Notes: generated from the letters alone by a model not told the origin. A stretch of DNA of 64,000 nucleotides from Pleomorphomonas sp. (GCA_029976075.1 JARKNW010000012.1:124001-188000); one strand, 5' to 3'; counted from the stretch's first letter, positions 50,718 to 59,935 are shown. Program-made: numbers and translations.

Positions 50718-51734
50718 TCAGGTACGCCAGCCCCAGCTATCCGCCAGCCTCAGCGTTTCCTGCCAACCGACCACCGTACCAGAGGTGGTAACCGAACGTA
50801 GCGAGCAGGCTGCCGTGGCATGCGCCAGCGCCAGCGACTTCTCGAGCGGCCAGCCTTCATGAATGCCGTAGATCATGCCGGCGGCGAAAGCGTCGCCAGC
50901 ACCGTTGGCCCCAACCACCAATTCCGGAGGAATGGCGACCGAGGCTTTCCTGGCAACCGTCCCCTCGCGGGTGACTGCGATGGCGAGCTTCGGCCAGTGC
51001 ACCACCACCAGCTCCATCGCACCATCTTCGAGCACCTTCCGTGCCGCCGCCTCGCAAAGATCGGCGTCGGTCACGCCGCGAGAAACAGTCGGAAGGCTGG
51101 CGAGGGCACCAATCTCGGCATCGTTGACCACGACATAATCGAGATGGCCGAGACAAGGCATCACTGTGTCGGTCAGCACATGCGGCTCGAGACTGGCCAG
51201 CTCGATGTTGGTCTTGAGGCCAAGCGCCCGCGCCTTCTTCAGCACCGTCACCCAGCCATTGTCGCCATCCGCCCAGACACTGTCGAGCTGCTTGTGGAAG
51301 CCCGGCAGCCCAAGGTGCAAAATGCGTCCGGTCGTCGCCGCCAGATCGAAGTGATCCGGAGTGAGCACCGCCGCGATCGCCTTGGCGAAGAGATGGGTGC
51401 GACGATGCGTCGTCGCCGAGGCATAGGCGTCGGTAAACTGGGTCGGCAGCGAACCATCGACATGCATTTGTCGGTGATCGATGCCGGCCTCCTCGGCGAT
51501 GCTCCTCAGGAAACGCCCGCCCTCGTCGTCACCGACGATGGCTATGGTCTCGACCGGCATGGCCGGATCGAGATGACGGATGTCGACCGCCAGGTTGCAA
51601 CCGGAACCACCGCCGGCCAGCTCCTGCGAGAGGATTTCGGCGATGCCGTCCTCCTCAGGCCAGAAGCTGATCAGGCGGTTGTTGTCGACGCACCAGGTTC
51701 CCCCGGTGACGATGCCGCGTCTTGCCGCAGGCAT
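50718..51734 (-). CDS. PfkB family carbohydrate kinase
   Basis: This 338-residue ribokinase-fold kinase has the N-terminal GGxG region AGGGSGCNLAVDIRHL (about 41-56). The C-terminal signature with the catalytic Asp281 is in VGANGAGDAFAAGM. Between them are KTNIELASLEPHVL and VVVNDAEIGAL. PfkB enzymes phosphorylate sugars such as ribose, fructose, tagatose-6-phosphate or fructose-1-phosphate. The substrate here is unknown. It starts 2 nt after the aldolase-like gene and is co-transcribed with it. The presence of both an FGGY and a PfkB kinase suggests formation of a bisphosphate. Confidence 0.9.
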   Translation of the reverse strand: MPAARRGIVTGGTWCVDNNRLISFWPEEDGIAEILSQELAGGGSGCNLAVDIRHLDPAMPVETIAIVGDDEGGRFLRSIAEEAGIDHRQMHVDGSLPTQFTDAYASATTHRRTHLFAKAIAAVLTPDHFDLAATTGRILHLGLPGFHKQLDSVWADGDNGWVTVLKKARALGLKTNIELASLEPHVLTDTVMPCLGHLDYVVVNDAEIGALASLPTVSRGVTDADLCEAAARKVLEDGAMELVVVHWPKLAIAVTREGTVARKASVAIPPELVVGANGAGDAFAAGMIYGIHEGWPLEKSLALAHATAACSLRSVTTSGTVVGWQETLRLADSWGWRT

Positions 51735-51736
51735 GA

Positions 51737-52765
51737 TCAGGCAAGCCCGGCCTTGAGCGGCTTCTCGGTCACCTCGAGGTCGGCGGCAAGCTCCCGGCTC
51801 GGCTTGATTCCGGCCTTGGCTAGATCGCCATGGTAAGACTTCACGGCCTCGGCAGGCGTGAGATCGCCGTTTGCAACCGCGCGCATATGCTTGACCATGC
51901 TGAGAGGATCCTCGGCGAGGTTGATCTTGCGGCCAAACAGCGCGACGCGAGCGCCATACTTCTCGGATTGGAAGAGCAGCTCATAGCAGTCGCGCGTCGT
52001 GCCGGCGCCACCACCGAGAACGCCGACGATGATGGTCGGATCGTAGGACGCGAGCTCTTCCATCGCCTTCGGGCCGTTGTAGGCGATCTTCAGGAATTCT
52101 GGCCGATCGGCACGGGTCACGCCGGCGAGGCAGCGGGCGATGCAGTCGTTGATGTAATGCGGCACCAGGTCGGCATCAATGCCCGTATCCACGTTGGGAT
52201 TGAACACCTCGAGGAAATACTTGAAGCCGTTCAACGATGCCTCGTAACGGAACTCGGCGAACGCCTCGAGCGAGGCATAGTCATGATCGAGATCATTGTT
52301 GAAGGTCATCGAGTAGAGGCCGAGGTCGGTACCGGCGAGCGGTGCCCCAGGAGCCGGATCGACCGTGCCCGTCGTTACCCTGGACAGTGACGCGGTCCGA
52401 AACGGCCGCGACGGCTTCTTGGGATAGACGCCGCCGCGCACGAACCAGATGTCCGTCGTGTCATTGGCGCGAATGGCCGGTTTCACCTTGGAGTTCTTGT
52501 AGACGCCCTGCTCGTTGAGCAGCTCGAAGCTGGAAGCCGACGTCAGCATGATATCGACGACATCCTGCTCGACGATGGCACGGACGTTCTTCAGAAATTC
52601 CGGGCGCGTCTGATAGCGACCAAGTGTTCCGTCCTTGGCTCTGAGCGGGCCGGCGCCGGGAATTGACGGGCCCATATCCGGGTCCTTGGCATCGGCGATA
52701 ATGAAATCGGCACGCGTGTAGGCACCCGCCCGAATGCGAGCAAGCTTTTCGTCAAGACGAAACAT
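51737..52765 (-). CDS. Aldolase-like protein (probable class I DeoC/LacD-type barrel)
   Basis: I do not recognise the exact family of this 342-residue protein. Features suggest a TIM-barrel aldolase: VDIMLTSASSFELL, FKYFLEVFNPNVDTGI, the strand FLKIAYNGPKAMEEL with a lysine placed like a Schiff-base lysine, and a phosphate-binding-like GVLGGGAGTTRDCYELL followed by ALFGRKINLAEDPLSMVKHM. The ATG at 52765 has GGAG 8 nt upstream. Directly followed by the PfkB kinase gene (2 nt). A role in cleaving a phosphorylated ketose in the local sugar pathway is inferred from context and fold-like motifs. The name should be treated as provisional. Confidence 0.65.
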   Translation of the reverse strand: MFRLDEKLARIRAGAYTRADFIIADAKDPDMGPSIPGAGPLRAKDGTLGRYQTRPEFLKNVRAIVEQDVVDIMLTSASSFELLNEQGVYKNSKVKPAIRANDTTDIWFVRGGVYPKKPSRPFRTASLSRVTTGTVDPAPGAPLAGTDLGLYSMTFNNDLDHDYASLEAFAEFRYEASLNGFKYFLEVFNPNVDTGIDADLVPHYINDCIARCLAGVTRADRPEFLKIAYNGPKAMEELASYDPTIIVGVLGGGAGTTRDCYELLFQSEKYGARVALFGRKINLAEDPLSMVKHMRAVANGDLTPAEAVKSYHGDLAKAGIKPSRELAADLEVTEKPLKAGLA

Positions 52766-53112
52766 CAGGTCTCTCCAATCCGCCGGTGCCGGGCCCTCCC
52801 GGCCGCGCGGCTCCACGTTTCCTCCGGCCAACCACCCCAACGGCTAGGAGGCGGCCCATTTTCTTGCTTCGGGCCGCGACACGATCCATGAGACCGCCGC
52901 AAGCCCGTTCTGCATGTTGTGACGGTTCAAAGCAGGTGACAAGCCCTGAGTGCGGTTGAAAATGGCTTTGGCGCCGAGCTTTCCCGCCGATGCGACCAAA
53001 GACGGAAGCCCCCCTGCGCCCGATCGGCCGCCGCCGCTTCCGCGCGCCGTCCGATCCCGATATAGCTTGCCCTTGGGGCCAACAACAGGCTCTGCCGAAA
53101 CGAGAGAAAACA
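52766..53112. promoter_or_regulatory. Divergent intergenic region
   Basis: These 347 nt separate the aldolase-like operon (minus) from the flavoprotein reductase gene (plus). It must contain both promoters. I see no convincing promoter pair, no long inverted repeat and no supported small gene. Confidence 0.4.
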
Positions 53113-54327
53113 ATGAGCGATTCCATTGTCATCATTGGCGCCGGACAAGGCGCGGCAGCCTTCGCCGGCAAGCTTCGGGCGCTCGGTTCGGATCGGCCCA
53201 TAACGATTGTCGGCAACGAGCCGGTACTACCCTATCAACGGCCACCGCTCTCCAAGAAATACCTGATCGGCGAGGCAACCTTCGACCGATTGCTGCTGAA
53301 GCCGCCGGCTTGGTACGAGACCAACGCTGTGACTGTCCTGACAGGCCGCCGGGCCATCGCGATCAACCGGACGAAGCGCGTGATCGTTCTGGACCAGGGC
53401 GTGGAACTGCCCTACGCGACCCTGGTGTTGGCCACCGGCGCCACACCGCGCCGGCTGCCGGCCGCGATCGGTGGCGATCTTCAAGGCGTGTTCACGCTGC
53501 GCGACAAGGCCGATGCCGATGCCCTGATGGCCGACTTCCAACCCCGCCGCCGCCTGCTGGTCATCGGCGGCGGCTACGTCGGTCTGGAGACGGCGGCTGT
53601 GGCCAGAACGCGCGGCCTCGAAGTCACCGTCGTCGAACTCGCCGATCGCATCCTTAAGCGCGTCGCTGCTCCGGGGACTGCCAACCTCGTCCGAGAACTG
53701 CACAAAGGCCATGGCGTCGCTATTCTGGAGAACTCCGCCATCGTTCGCCTCATCGGTGTCGACGGTCACCTCACCGTTGCCGAACTGACGGATGGGCGGA
53801 CAATCAGCATCGATCTCGCGGTCATCGGAATTGGTGTGTCGCCAAATGTCGCGCTGGCCGAAGCGGCGGGGCTTGCCGTCGAAGACGGTATCATCGTCGA
53901 TGAGTTCGCACGCACCTCCGATCCGGATATCCTGGCCGTGGGCGACTGTGCTCGCTTTCCCTACGGCGATCGCCTGATCCGTCTCGAATCGGTGCAGAAT
54001 GCTTTCGATCAGGGCGAAGCCGCCGCCGCTGCCCTTATTGGAGCAGGTGGCGCCTACGCGCCGCAGCCGTGGTTCTGGTCCGACCAGTACGATGCCAAAT
54101 TGCAGATCGCCGGCCTTCATCACGGCTATGACGACACGCTGGCAACCGATGGACCTCGTCCCGGCAGCCACGCCATCTGGTATTTCGCGCAAGGGGCGAT
54201 GATTGCCGTCGATGCCCTCAACTTCCCTGCAGCCTTCGTGACCGCCAAGAAGCTCCTGGAAGCCGGCAAGCGCGTCTGTCGCCTCGACATCGAGACGAAG
54301 CCGCTCAAGGAATTGATATCTCAATAA
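53113..54327 (+). CDS. FAD-dependent ferredoxin reductase-type oxidoreductase
   Basis: This 404-residue flavoprotein of the putidaredoxin/rhodocoxin reductase group passes electrons from NAD(P)H to a small [2Fe-2S] ferredoxin. The FAD-binding IVIIGAGQGAAAFA is at the N-terminus and LPYQRPPLSKKYL follows. ATGATPRRLP is in the middle, and the NAD(P) motif VIGGGYVGLETAA is near 152-164. DILAVGDCA is the second FAD contact, and the C-terminal reductase domain begins at PWFWSDQYDAKLQIAG. No ferredoxin or P450 gene is adjacent, so its partner is unknown. A weak GAGAG precedes the ATG. Confidence 0.9.
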   Translation: MSDSIVIIGAGQGAAAFAGKLRALGSDRPITIVGNEPVLPYQRPPLSKKYLIGEATFDRLLLKPPAWYETNAVTVLTGRRAIAINRTKRVIVLDQGVELPYATLVLATGATPRRLPAAIGGDLQGVFTLRDKADADALMADFQPRRRLLVIGGGYVGLETAAVARTRGLEVTVVELADRILKRVAAPGTANLVRELHKGHGVAILENSAIVRLIGVDGHLTVAELTDGRTISIDLAVIGIGVSPNVALAEAAGLAVEDGIIVDEFARTSDPDILAVGDCARFPYGDRLIRLESVQNAFDQGEAAAAALIGAGGAYAPQPWFWSDQYDAKLQIAGLHHGYDDTLATDGPRPGSHAIWYFAQGAMIAVDALNFPAAFVTAKKLLEAGKRVCRLDIETKPLKELISQ

Positions 54328-54482
54328 ATGAAATGGGGCTCGGGCCGCCCTCGACGCAAGAACATTACGAGAGCGGACCCGGTGTCCATCCGGACCGGCC
54401 GGCTACGCGCGACCTGATGCCGACGCAGAGGAGTTTCGTCGATCATGGTTGCGATTCGGTTTCCGGCCGCAATTTTGCCCGC

Positions 54483-54528
54483 TTCAACATATGGCGCCCC
54501 ATAGGGCAGGTAAGGTCTATATGTTGAA
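54483..54528. repeat. Nested inverted repeat in a convergent intergenic region
   Basis: TTCAACATAT (54483-54492) and ATATGTTGAA (54519-54528) are perfect 10-bp complements around 26 nt. The intervening sequence contains a smaller GCCC-CATA-GGGC stem. It lies between the 3' ends of the reductase gene and gpsA, in DNA more AT-rich than its surroundings. It could be a structured 3' end, a small RNA element or a remnant of a mobile sequence. Confidence 0.5.
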
Positions 54529-54554
54529 TATCCCGGCAGCCCGCCACCGCTTGT

Positions 54555-54569
54555 GTTGCAAATTGCAAC
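54555..54569. repeat. 15-bp palindrome next to the gpsA stop
   Basis: GTTGCAA and TTGCAAC around a central A form a perfect palindrome 12 nt beyond the gpsA stop. There is no following T-run on the minus strand. It is a possible regulator site or 3' structure. Confidence 0.45.
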
Positions 54570-54581
54570 GGTCGGGCAGCT

Positions 54582-55565
54582 TCAGATGACATTTTCCCGT
54601 TTGAGCGGGCGCGCCATCAGCCGATCGACCGCATCATCGACGGAAAGATGGCCCGCCAGCACCTCGGCGACCGCCAGCATGATCGGGACATCGACCGAGA
54701 ACTCGGCAGCCTTCTGAACGGCGATGCCGACTGTGGCCGCCCCTTCGGCCAGCTTGCCAAAACCCGCCGGCTGATCGCCCCGGCCGATGCCCAGACCGAA
54801 AGAATAATTGCGCGACTGCACGGAGGAACAGGTCAGCATCAGGTCGCCGAAGCCCGAGAGCCCCATCAGGGTCTCGGCTTCAGCACCAAAGGCGGCGGCC
54901 AACCGCCGCATCTCCACGAAGCCGCGCGTGATGACGGCGGCTTGCGCGGAGGCGCCGAGCCCGCGACCTGCGACGATACCGGCAGCAATTGCCAGGACAT
55001 TCTTCAATGCCCCGCCCAACTCGACGCCAGCGACATCCGTGGCGGCATAGGGGCGGAAAGCAGGACCGGCAAGCCGGCGAGCGATGACGTCGGCAAGCGC
55101 GGCATCGCCCGCGGCGATGGTGACCGCCGTCGGCAGACCACGCGCCACGTCGTCGGCAAACCCCGGCCCCGATAGCACGGCCACCTTTCGACCCGGCAGC
55201 GCGGCCGCGATCGCCATCGACGGACGCATGCCGGTTGCCTGTTCGATTCCCTTGGCGCAGGAAACGATGACCACCTCCGACCCCAGGATGCCGGAAAGCG
55301 CCGTCGCCGCCGACCGGCAGGCTTGTGCGGGAACGGCAAGCAGCAGCAAGTCGACTGCGGCAAGAAGCGCGGGATCCGCACACGCCATCACAGTCGCCGG
55401 GAAGACGGCATCCGGAAGATGCTGGCTCCGCCGCGTGGCATTCAAGCGTGTTGCATCCCCAGCATTCCGACCGCAGAGGATGACTTCCGCGCCGGCGCGG
55501 GCTGCCGTCAGCGCCAGCGCAGAACCCCAGGCGCCGGCACCATAGACCCCGATGGTATCCGTCAT
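54582..55565 (-). CDS. gpsA: NAD(P)-dependent glycerol-3-phosphate dehydrogenase
   Basis: This cytoplasmic enzyme makes sn-glycerol 3-phosphate for phospholipids. It has 327 residues, the normal length. The nucleotide loop [10 protein letters not shown] is at 9-18, the substrate region SCAKGIE is near 112-118, [14 protein letters not shown] follows, and [14 protein letters not shown] carries the catalytic lysine. [10 protein letters not shown] and RNYSFG belong to the C-terminal domain. It overlaps tsaD by 4 nt (ATGA), a typical alphaproteobacterial coupling. Confidence 0.96.
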   Translation of the reverse strand: MTDTIGVYGAGAWGSALALTAARAGAEVILCGRNAGDATRLNATRRSQHLPDAVFPATVMACADPALLAAVDLLLLAVPAQACRSAATALSGILGSEVVIVSCAKGIEQATGMRPSMAIAAALPGRKVAVLSGPGFADDVARGLPTAVTIAAGDAALADVIARRLAGPAFRPYAATDVAGVELGGALKNVLAIAAGIVAGRGLGASAQAAVITRGFVEMRRLAAAFGAEAETLMGLSGFGDLMLTCSSVQSRNYSFGLGIGRGDQPAGFGKLAEGAATVGIAVQKAAEFSVDVPIMLAVAEVLAGHLSVDDAVDRLMARPLKRENVI

Positions 55566-56659
55566 ACCTTCGCCCCCAACCGGCCGTGGCCGACAAGCGG
55601 CACGGCGATGTCATCGAGAGGCCAGCGCGGCCGCGCCGCAACTTCGAAGCCATCGGTATGCCCAAGCGCCAGCCGCTCGGCACCAGCCCAGGCGATCATG
55701 GCACCATTATCGGTGCAGAGGTTGCCAGGTGGCACGACAAGGCGGCCGTCGAGGCCGTTCATCAAGGCATCGAGCCGACTGCGAATCGCCTTGTTGGCGG
55801 CAACTCCACCAGCAACGACCAGAACCGGCGGGCGGCCATCGGGAAGCGTTTCGGCAAAGCGGCGCACCGCAAAGCCGACGCGGTCGGCCACCACATCAGA
55901 TACCGCGGCCTGGAACGAAGCGCAGATGTCGGCAACATCCTGCCGGGAAAGCGGGGCCAAGGCCTCGGCTTCATGGCGCACAGCCGTCTTGAGTCCGGAA
56001 AACGAGAAATTCGGCTCTTCCCGCCCGATGAGCGGTCGAGGCAATGCAACGCGGACCGGATCGCCTTCGGCGGCCATTTTCTCCACAGCCGGCCCACCGG
56101 GATAGCCGAGTTGCAACAGCTTGGCCGTCTTGTCGAACGCCTCGCCGAGTGCGTCGTCGATCGTCGTACCGATGCGCGTGTAGTGGCCGATGCCATCGAC
56201 CCTCAGGATCTGGCTATGGCCGCCGGACACCAGAAGCAGCAAATAGGGGAACTCGACGTGGTGGGTAAGGCGCGCGGTAAGCGCATGACCCTCGAGATGG
56301 TTCACCGCGACAAGGGGCTTTCTGGCCGCATAGGCCAGCGCCTTGGCGGTGGTGAGTCCAATCAGCACACCGCCGATCAGGCCCGGGCCAGCGGTCGCCG
56401 CCACCGCGTCGACATCGGCAAGCGAAAGCCCCGCCTCGGCAAGCGCCGCCACGACCAGACCATCCATCACCTCGACGTGGGCGCGGGCGGCAATCTCGGG
56501 GACGACGCCGCCAAAAGCCGCGTGTTCCTCGATCTGCGAGAAGACGACGTTGGAGAGAATTTCGCCCGATCCATCGGAGTGCCGTCGCACCACGGCTGCA
56601 GCGGTCTCGTCGCAGGAGCTTTCGAGGCCGAGAACGACGAGGTCCCTGAGGTCGCCCAT
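55562..56659 (-). CDS. tsaD: tRNA N6-adenosine threonylcarbamoyltransferase
   Basis: TsaD transfers threonylcarbamoyl to A37 of ANN-decoding tRNAs, acting with TsaB and TsaE. The 365-residue protein has the ASKHA-fold start [16 protein letters not shown]. Metal ligands are His121 and His125 in VNHLEGHA, and [12 protein letters not shown] and [12 protein letters not shown] follow. The ATG at 56659 is preceded by GGAG; the frame open to 56755 is not protein-like. Divergent from hemC across 192 nt, an order common in Hyphomicrobiales. Confidence 0.96.
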   Translation of the reverse strand: MGDLRDLVVLGLESSCDETAAAVVRRHSDGSGEILSNVVFSQIEEHAAFGGVVPEIAARAHVEVMDGLVVAALAEAGLSLADVDAVAATAGPGLIGGVLIGLTTAKALAYAARKPLVAVNHLEGHALTARLTHHVEFPYLLLLVSGGHSQILRVDGIGHYTRIGTTIDDALGEAFDKTAKLLQLGYPGGPAVEKMAAEGDPVRVALPRPLIGREEPNFSFSGLKTAVRHEAEALAPLSRQDVADICASFQAAVSDVVADRVGFAVRRFAETLPDGRPPVLVVAGGVAANKAIRSRLDALMNGLDGRLVVPPGNLCTDNGAMIAWAGAERLALGHTDGFEVAARPRWPLDDIAVPLVGHGRLGAKV

Positions 56660-56851
56660 CCTGGTCACTCCATCTCTGCCGGGGTCGGCCCGTCCGGAAA
56701 GGCCAGACCCAAGAACACGTTGCCTCGCGGCGCTCCATGGTCCAAGTGTTGCCATGGCAAGGCGAGACGTTAGGGACGATTCGTCGCTGTCTCCGAACGT
56801 CGGCCGGCCGACGCCTTCGTTTCACGGCTCTATCACACGGGGAGCGAACCG

Positions 56852-57772
56852 GTGCAACCAAAACCCATCCGCCTCGGCACACGCGGCAGCCCGCTCGCCC
56901 TCGCCCAGGCCCACGAGGTGCGCGACCGCCTGATCGCCGCCTGGGGTGCGAATGCACCGGAGGTCGAGATCATCCCGATCAGCACGGCCGGCGACCGCAT
57001 CCAGGATCGCCCCCTTGCCGAGGTTGGGGGCAAGGGGCTGTTCACGGAAGAAATCGAAGCCGGCCTCCTGAGCGGAGCGCTCGACATTGCGGTTCATTCC
57101 TCCAAGGACATGCCGACGGTACTTCCCGAGGGCCTCATACTCGGTCATTTCCTGGAACGCGAGGATGCCCGCGACGCCTTCGTATCGCTGAAGCACCGCA
57201 CCCTGGCCGAGTTGCCCGAGGGAGCCGTGGTCGGCACCGCCTCCCTGAGACGGGCGGCCATCGTGCGACGCCTCCGGCCCGACGTCGTCGTCGTACCTTA
57301 TCGCGGCAACGTCCAGACTCGGCTCCGCAAGCTCGGCGAAGGCATCGCCGACGCAACGCTGCTGGCCGTCGCCGGCCTGAAGCGGCTCGGCATGCTGGAA
57401 GTCGCCACCGAGATCCTCGACGTAGAGTCTTTCCCTCCCGCCGTCGGGCAGGGAGCCATCTGCATTGAAAGTCGCGAGGAGGATGCGCGGATCGCCGACC
57501 TGCTGGCGCCGATCCACCACGCGCCGACCGCCATCGCGCTTGCAGCGGAGCGGGCTTACCTTGCTCGACTGGACGGGTCGTGCCGGACGCCGATCGCCGG
57601 TCATGCCCTGGTGACCGGCGATCGTGTCGATCTTCACGGCCTGATCCTGACGCCGGACGGAAGCGTTGCCCACGAAGGTCGGGAAAGCGGCGCCGACCCG
57701 GAAGGCGTCGGCGATCGCCTAGGTGCCCGCTTGGCCGCACTGGCCGGGCCGGGTTTCTTTAGCGGGAGCTAG
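56852..57772 (+). CDS. hemC: Hydroxymethylbilane synthase (porphobilinogen deaminase)
   Basis: This enzyme condenses four porphobilinogens into hydroxymethylbilane in haem synthesis. It has 306 residues, beginning at a GTG with GGGGAG upstream. [12 protein letters not shown] opens the protein, VHSSKDMPT carries the catalytic region, and [17 protein letters not shown] and [12 protein letters not shown] bind substrate. Cys244 in [12 protein letters not shown] is the dipyrromethane attachment site. It is followed after 3 nt by the hemD fusion gene. Confidence 0.97.
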   Translation: MQPKPIRLGTRGSPLALAQAHEVRDRLIAAWGANAPEVEIIPISTAGDRIQDRPLAEVGGKGLFTEEIEAGLLSGALDIAVHSSKDMPTVLPEGLILGHFLEREDARDAFVSLKHRTLAELPEGAVVGTASLRRAAIVRRLRPDVVVVPYRGNVQTRLRKLGEGIADATLLAVAGLKRLGMLEVATEILDVESFPPAVGQGAICIESREEDARIADLLAPIHHAPTAIALAAERAYLARLDGSCRTPIAGHALVTGDRVDLHGLILTPDGSVAHEGRESGADPEGVGDRLGARLAALAGPGFFSGS

Positions 57773-57775
57773 GCG

Positions 57776-59935
57776 ATGGTTCTCCTCGTCCTCCGTCCGG
57801 AACCGCAGGCGAGCGACATGGTGGCGGCGCTCGCCACGCGAGGCGTTCCGGCTCTCGCCGAGCCGATGCTGACCATCGAGCCGGCAGACAACCCGACAGG
57901 TCGGATCCAGTCGGCCGATGCCGAGGCTGAAGCACTCATTCTGACGTCGCGCCAGACGGTTGCCATCCTGAAGGGAGCCGATGGACTGGAAGCGCTGACC
58001 CGATTACCGGTGATAGCCGTCGGCGCGGGAACGGCCCACGATGCTCGCGCCGCAGGGTTCACCGACGTTCGTTCGGCCGATGGCAATGCCGATGATCTCG
58101 TCGATCTCGTCGCGCGCACCGGCTTCCATCGCCTTGTCCATGCCGGCGGCCGCGACAAGGCGGGCGACATCGCCGGCCGGCTCGGCGGGCTCGGTGTCGC
58201 GGTGGCCGAGGCCGAACTCTACCGCGCCGAACCTCGGCAAGATCTCGCTCCGGAAGTGGCCACGGCCTTCGACGAAGGACGCATTACAGGCCTGATTGTT
58301 GCCTCCAGGCGCTCGGCGCAAGCTTTCGTTGATCTAGTGGTCGCTATGAAGTGGGAGACGCGCCTTTCTCGTCTTGGCGCGGCTGCCCTGTCGGAGGCGG
58401 CGGCAGCGCCACTCAGCGGCCGTGTGGCTGAACTCGTCGTGGCGTCGGAACCTACCGGTCCGGCACTCGTTGAAGCCAGCGTTGCGCTCGCTGCGCGGCT
58501 GCGCGAAACTGCCGGCGGCGAGCTTGAAGCGGAGGGACTTGAGACCATGGTATCCGAAGACCATCGCAAGGACGCCGCTGGCCGGCGCAATCGCCCGAAA
58601 GCTCCCGTCATCGACCTTGAAGCAACCGAAGTGACGAAGGCGGCCCAGCCGCCCAAGCCACCGCAGGAACCACCGCGTGAGCCGCCTGTTCCGGAGCCGC
58701 CCGCGCCGAAGCCACCGGGCCCCGAAAAGCCGATCATCGAGCCGCCGGGGCCGGACGTACCGCCGATCCGGCCACCGGAAGAACAACCACCGTTTGGTGA
58801 CCCGCCGGGTCCGGACGTCCCGCCCAATACGCCGCCAGACGAACAACCGCCGCTCGGAGACCCACCGCTGGACAATCCCATGCTGGGTTCGGAAAAAGCC
58901 GAAAATGCCAAGGTGGCGGAAGCCGCAGCGGCGCCACGCACCGACCGTCCGAGCCAGTTCAAGGCATTCCTGCCCCTCCTAGGGGCAGGTCTCGCGGGCG
59001 GCTGTGTCGCCGCCGTCCTGTTGCTCGCCGCAATGCCACGCTCCAGCGAGCGCTCAGAGGCCGGCAGCGTCGACCCGGCAACCTTGGAGGTGCGGCTCGG
59101 AGAGGTAGCCGATCGGCTGGCTGCCGGACAGACCGCGACGGATACATTGGCAGGACGGATTGCCTCGCTCGAGGCAAAAGAAGCGCCCGTCGTCGACCTC
59201 GCCCCGCTCGGGGCCCGCATCGACGAACTCGCCGCTCGCCTGGGCGCTGCCGAGAAGGCAGCTGCCACCAAGCCGACTGTTGACCCCGCCATGATCGCCG
59301 CGCTCGAAAGTCGGCTTTCCGAACTCGGGGCGAGACTGGACGCGCTGAAGGTGGAAAACTCAACGGCGGCCGCGCGGCTCGCCACCATTGAAGAACGCAT
59401 CGCCAACGCTCCGAAGGGAGGCGAGATTGCCGCCCTGTCGCTCGCCCTCACATCGCTGTCCGGAAAGATCGATGCCGGCTTGCCGTTTGCAACCGATCTT
59501 GCCGTGGTTGCAGCTGCCGCTCCCGACCTGCCCGGCCTTGATGACCTCGGCCGATTCGCGGCCAAGGGTGTACCGACCCGTGACCGACTGCTGGCCACGC
59601 TGCCTGTCGACGCGATGCTGGCCCGGCGGCCGGTGGAAGCCGGCAAAGGCTGGGTGGATGGCTTCTTCGACAGCGCCAAGTCTCTGATCAACTACCGCGA
59701 GACCGGGCCAGCGACCACTGATCCGGCATCGAGCGCCGTCGAGGCGATCCGTGAGGCTTTGAAGCGCGGCGACGCCACTGCCGCCAAGGCGGCGGCCGAC
59801 ACCCTGCCCGCCTGGGCACGCGCGCCGGCCGAGAGTTGGCTTGCCGATCTCGATGCCCGCGTTCGTGTCGACGCTGGGGTGAAGGCCATCTCCGCACGTA
59901 TTGTCGACCGTCTGTCGGTGCCCGCCACCAACTGA
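57776..59935 (+). CDS. hemD: Uroporphyrinogen-III synthase fused to a mitofilin (Mic60)-like membrane domain
   Basis: A single open frame of 719 residues. Residues about 1-240 are a HemD domain (LVLRPEPQASDMVAALATRGV, ALILTSRQTV, ITGLIVASRRSAQAFVDLV) that cyclises hydroxymethylbilane. From about 258 comes a charged stretch, then a Pro-rich region (about 285-375) with a 20-residue tandem repeat. A membrane helix follows at about 397-420, then coiled coil (about 430-560), and a mitofilin-type C-terminus (FAAKGVPTRDRLLATLP, WVDGFFDSAKSLI). Alphaproteobacterial Mic60 homologues shape inner membranes. In most relatives the two are separate neighbouring genes. An internal ATG at 58547 preceded by GGAGG could yield the membrane part alone. 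Confidence 0.85.
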   Translation: MVLLVLRPEPQASDMVAALATRGVPALAEPMLTIEPADNPTGRIQSADAEAEALILTSRQTVAILKGADGLEALTRLPVIAVGAGTAHDARAAGFTDVRSADGNADDLVDLVARTGFHRLVHAGGRDKAGDIAGRLGGLGVAVAEAELYRAEPRQDLAPEVATAFDEGRITGLIVASRRSAQAFVDLVVAMKWETRLSRLGAAALSEAAAAPLSGRVAELVVASEPTGPALVEASVALAARLRETAGGELEAEGLETMVSEDHRKDAAGRRNRPKAPVIDLEATEVTKAAQPPKPPQEPPREPPVPEPPAPKPPGPEKPIIEPPGPDVPPIRPPEEQPPFGDPPGPDVPPNTPPDEQPPLGDPPLDNPMLGSEKAENAKVAEAAAAPRTDRPSQFKAFLPLLGAGLAGGCVAAVLLLAAMPRSSERSEAGSVDPATLEVRLGEVADRLAAGQTATDTLAGRIASLEAKEAPVVDLAPLGARIDELAARLGAAEKAAATKPTVDPAMIAALESRLSELGARLDALKVENSTAAARLATIEERIANAPKGGEIAALSLALTSLSGKIDAGLPFATDLAVVAAAAPDLPGLDDLGRFAAKGVPTRDRLLATLPVDAMLARRPVEAGKGWVDGFFDSAKSLINYRETGPATTDPASSAVEAIREALKRGDATAAKAAADTLPAWARAPAESWLADLDARVRVDAGVKAISARIVDRLSVPATN
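58742..58861 (+). repeat. 60-bp tandem repeat encoding Pro-rich linker
   Basis: Two direct copies of 60 bp (58742-58801 and 58802-58861) encode variants of PPGPDVPPxxPPxEQPPxGD, with a degenerate third beginning after them. Copies differ at several codon positions, so the duplication is not recent. It is part of the HemD-Mic60 linker. Confidence 0.85.

Noticed and set aside
58742..58861. Direct repeats that might suggest a CRISPR-like array
   Set aside because: Only two adjoining 60-bp copies without spacers, in frame inside a protein linker; no cas genes in the window.
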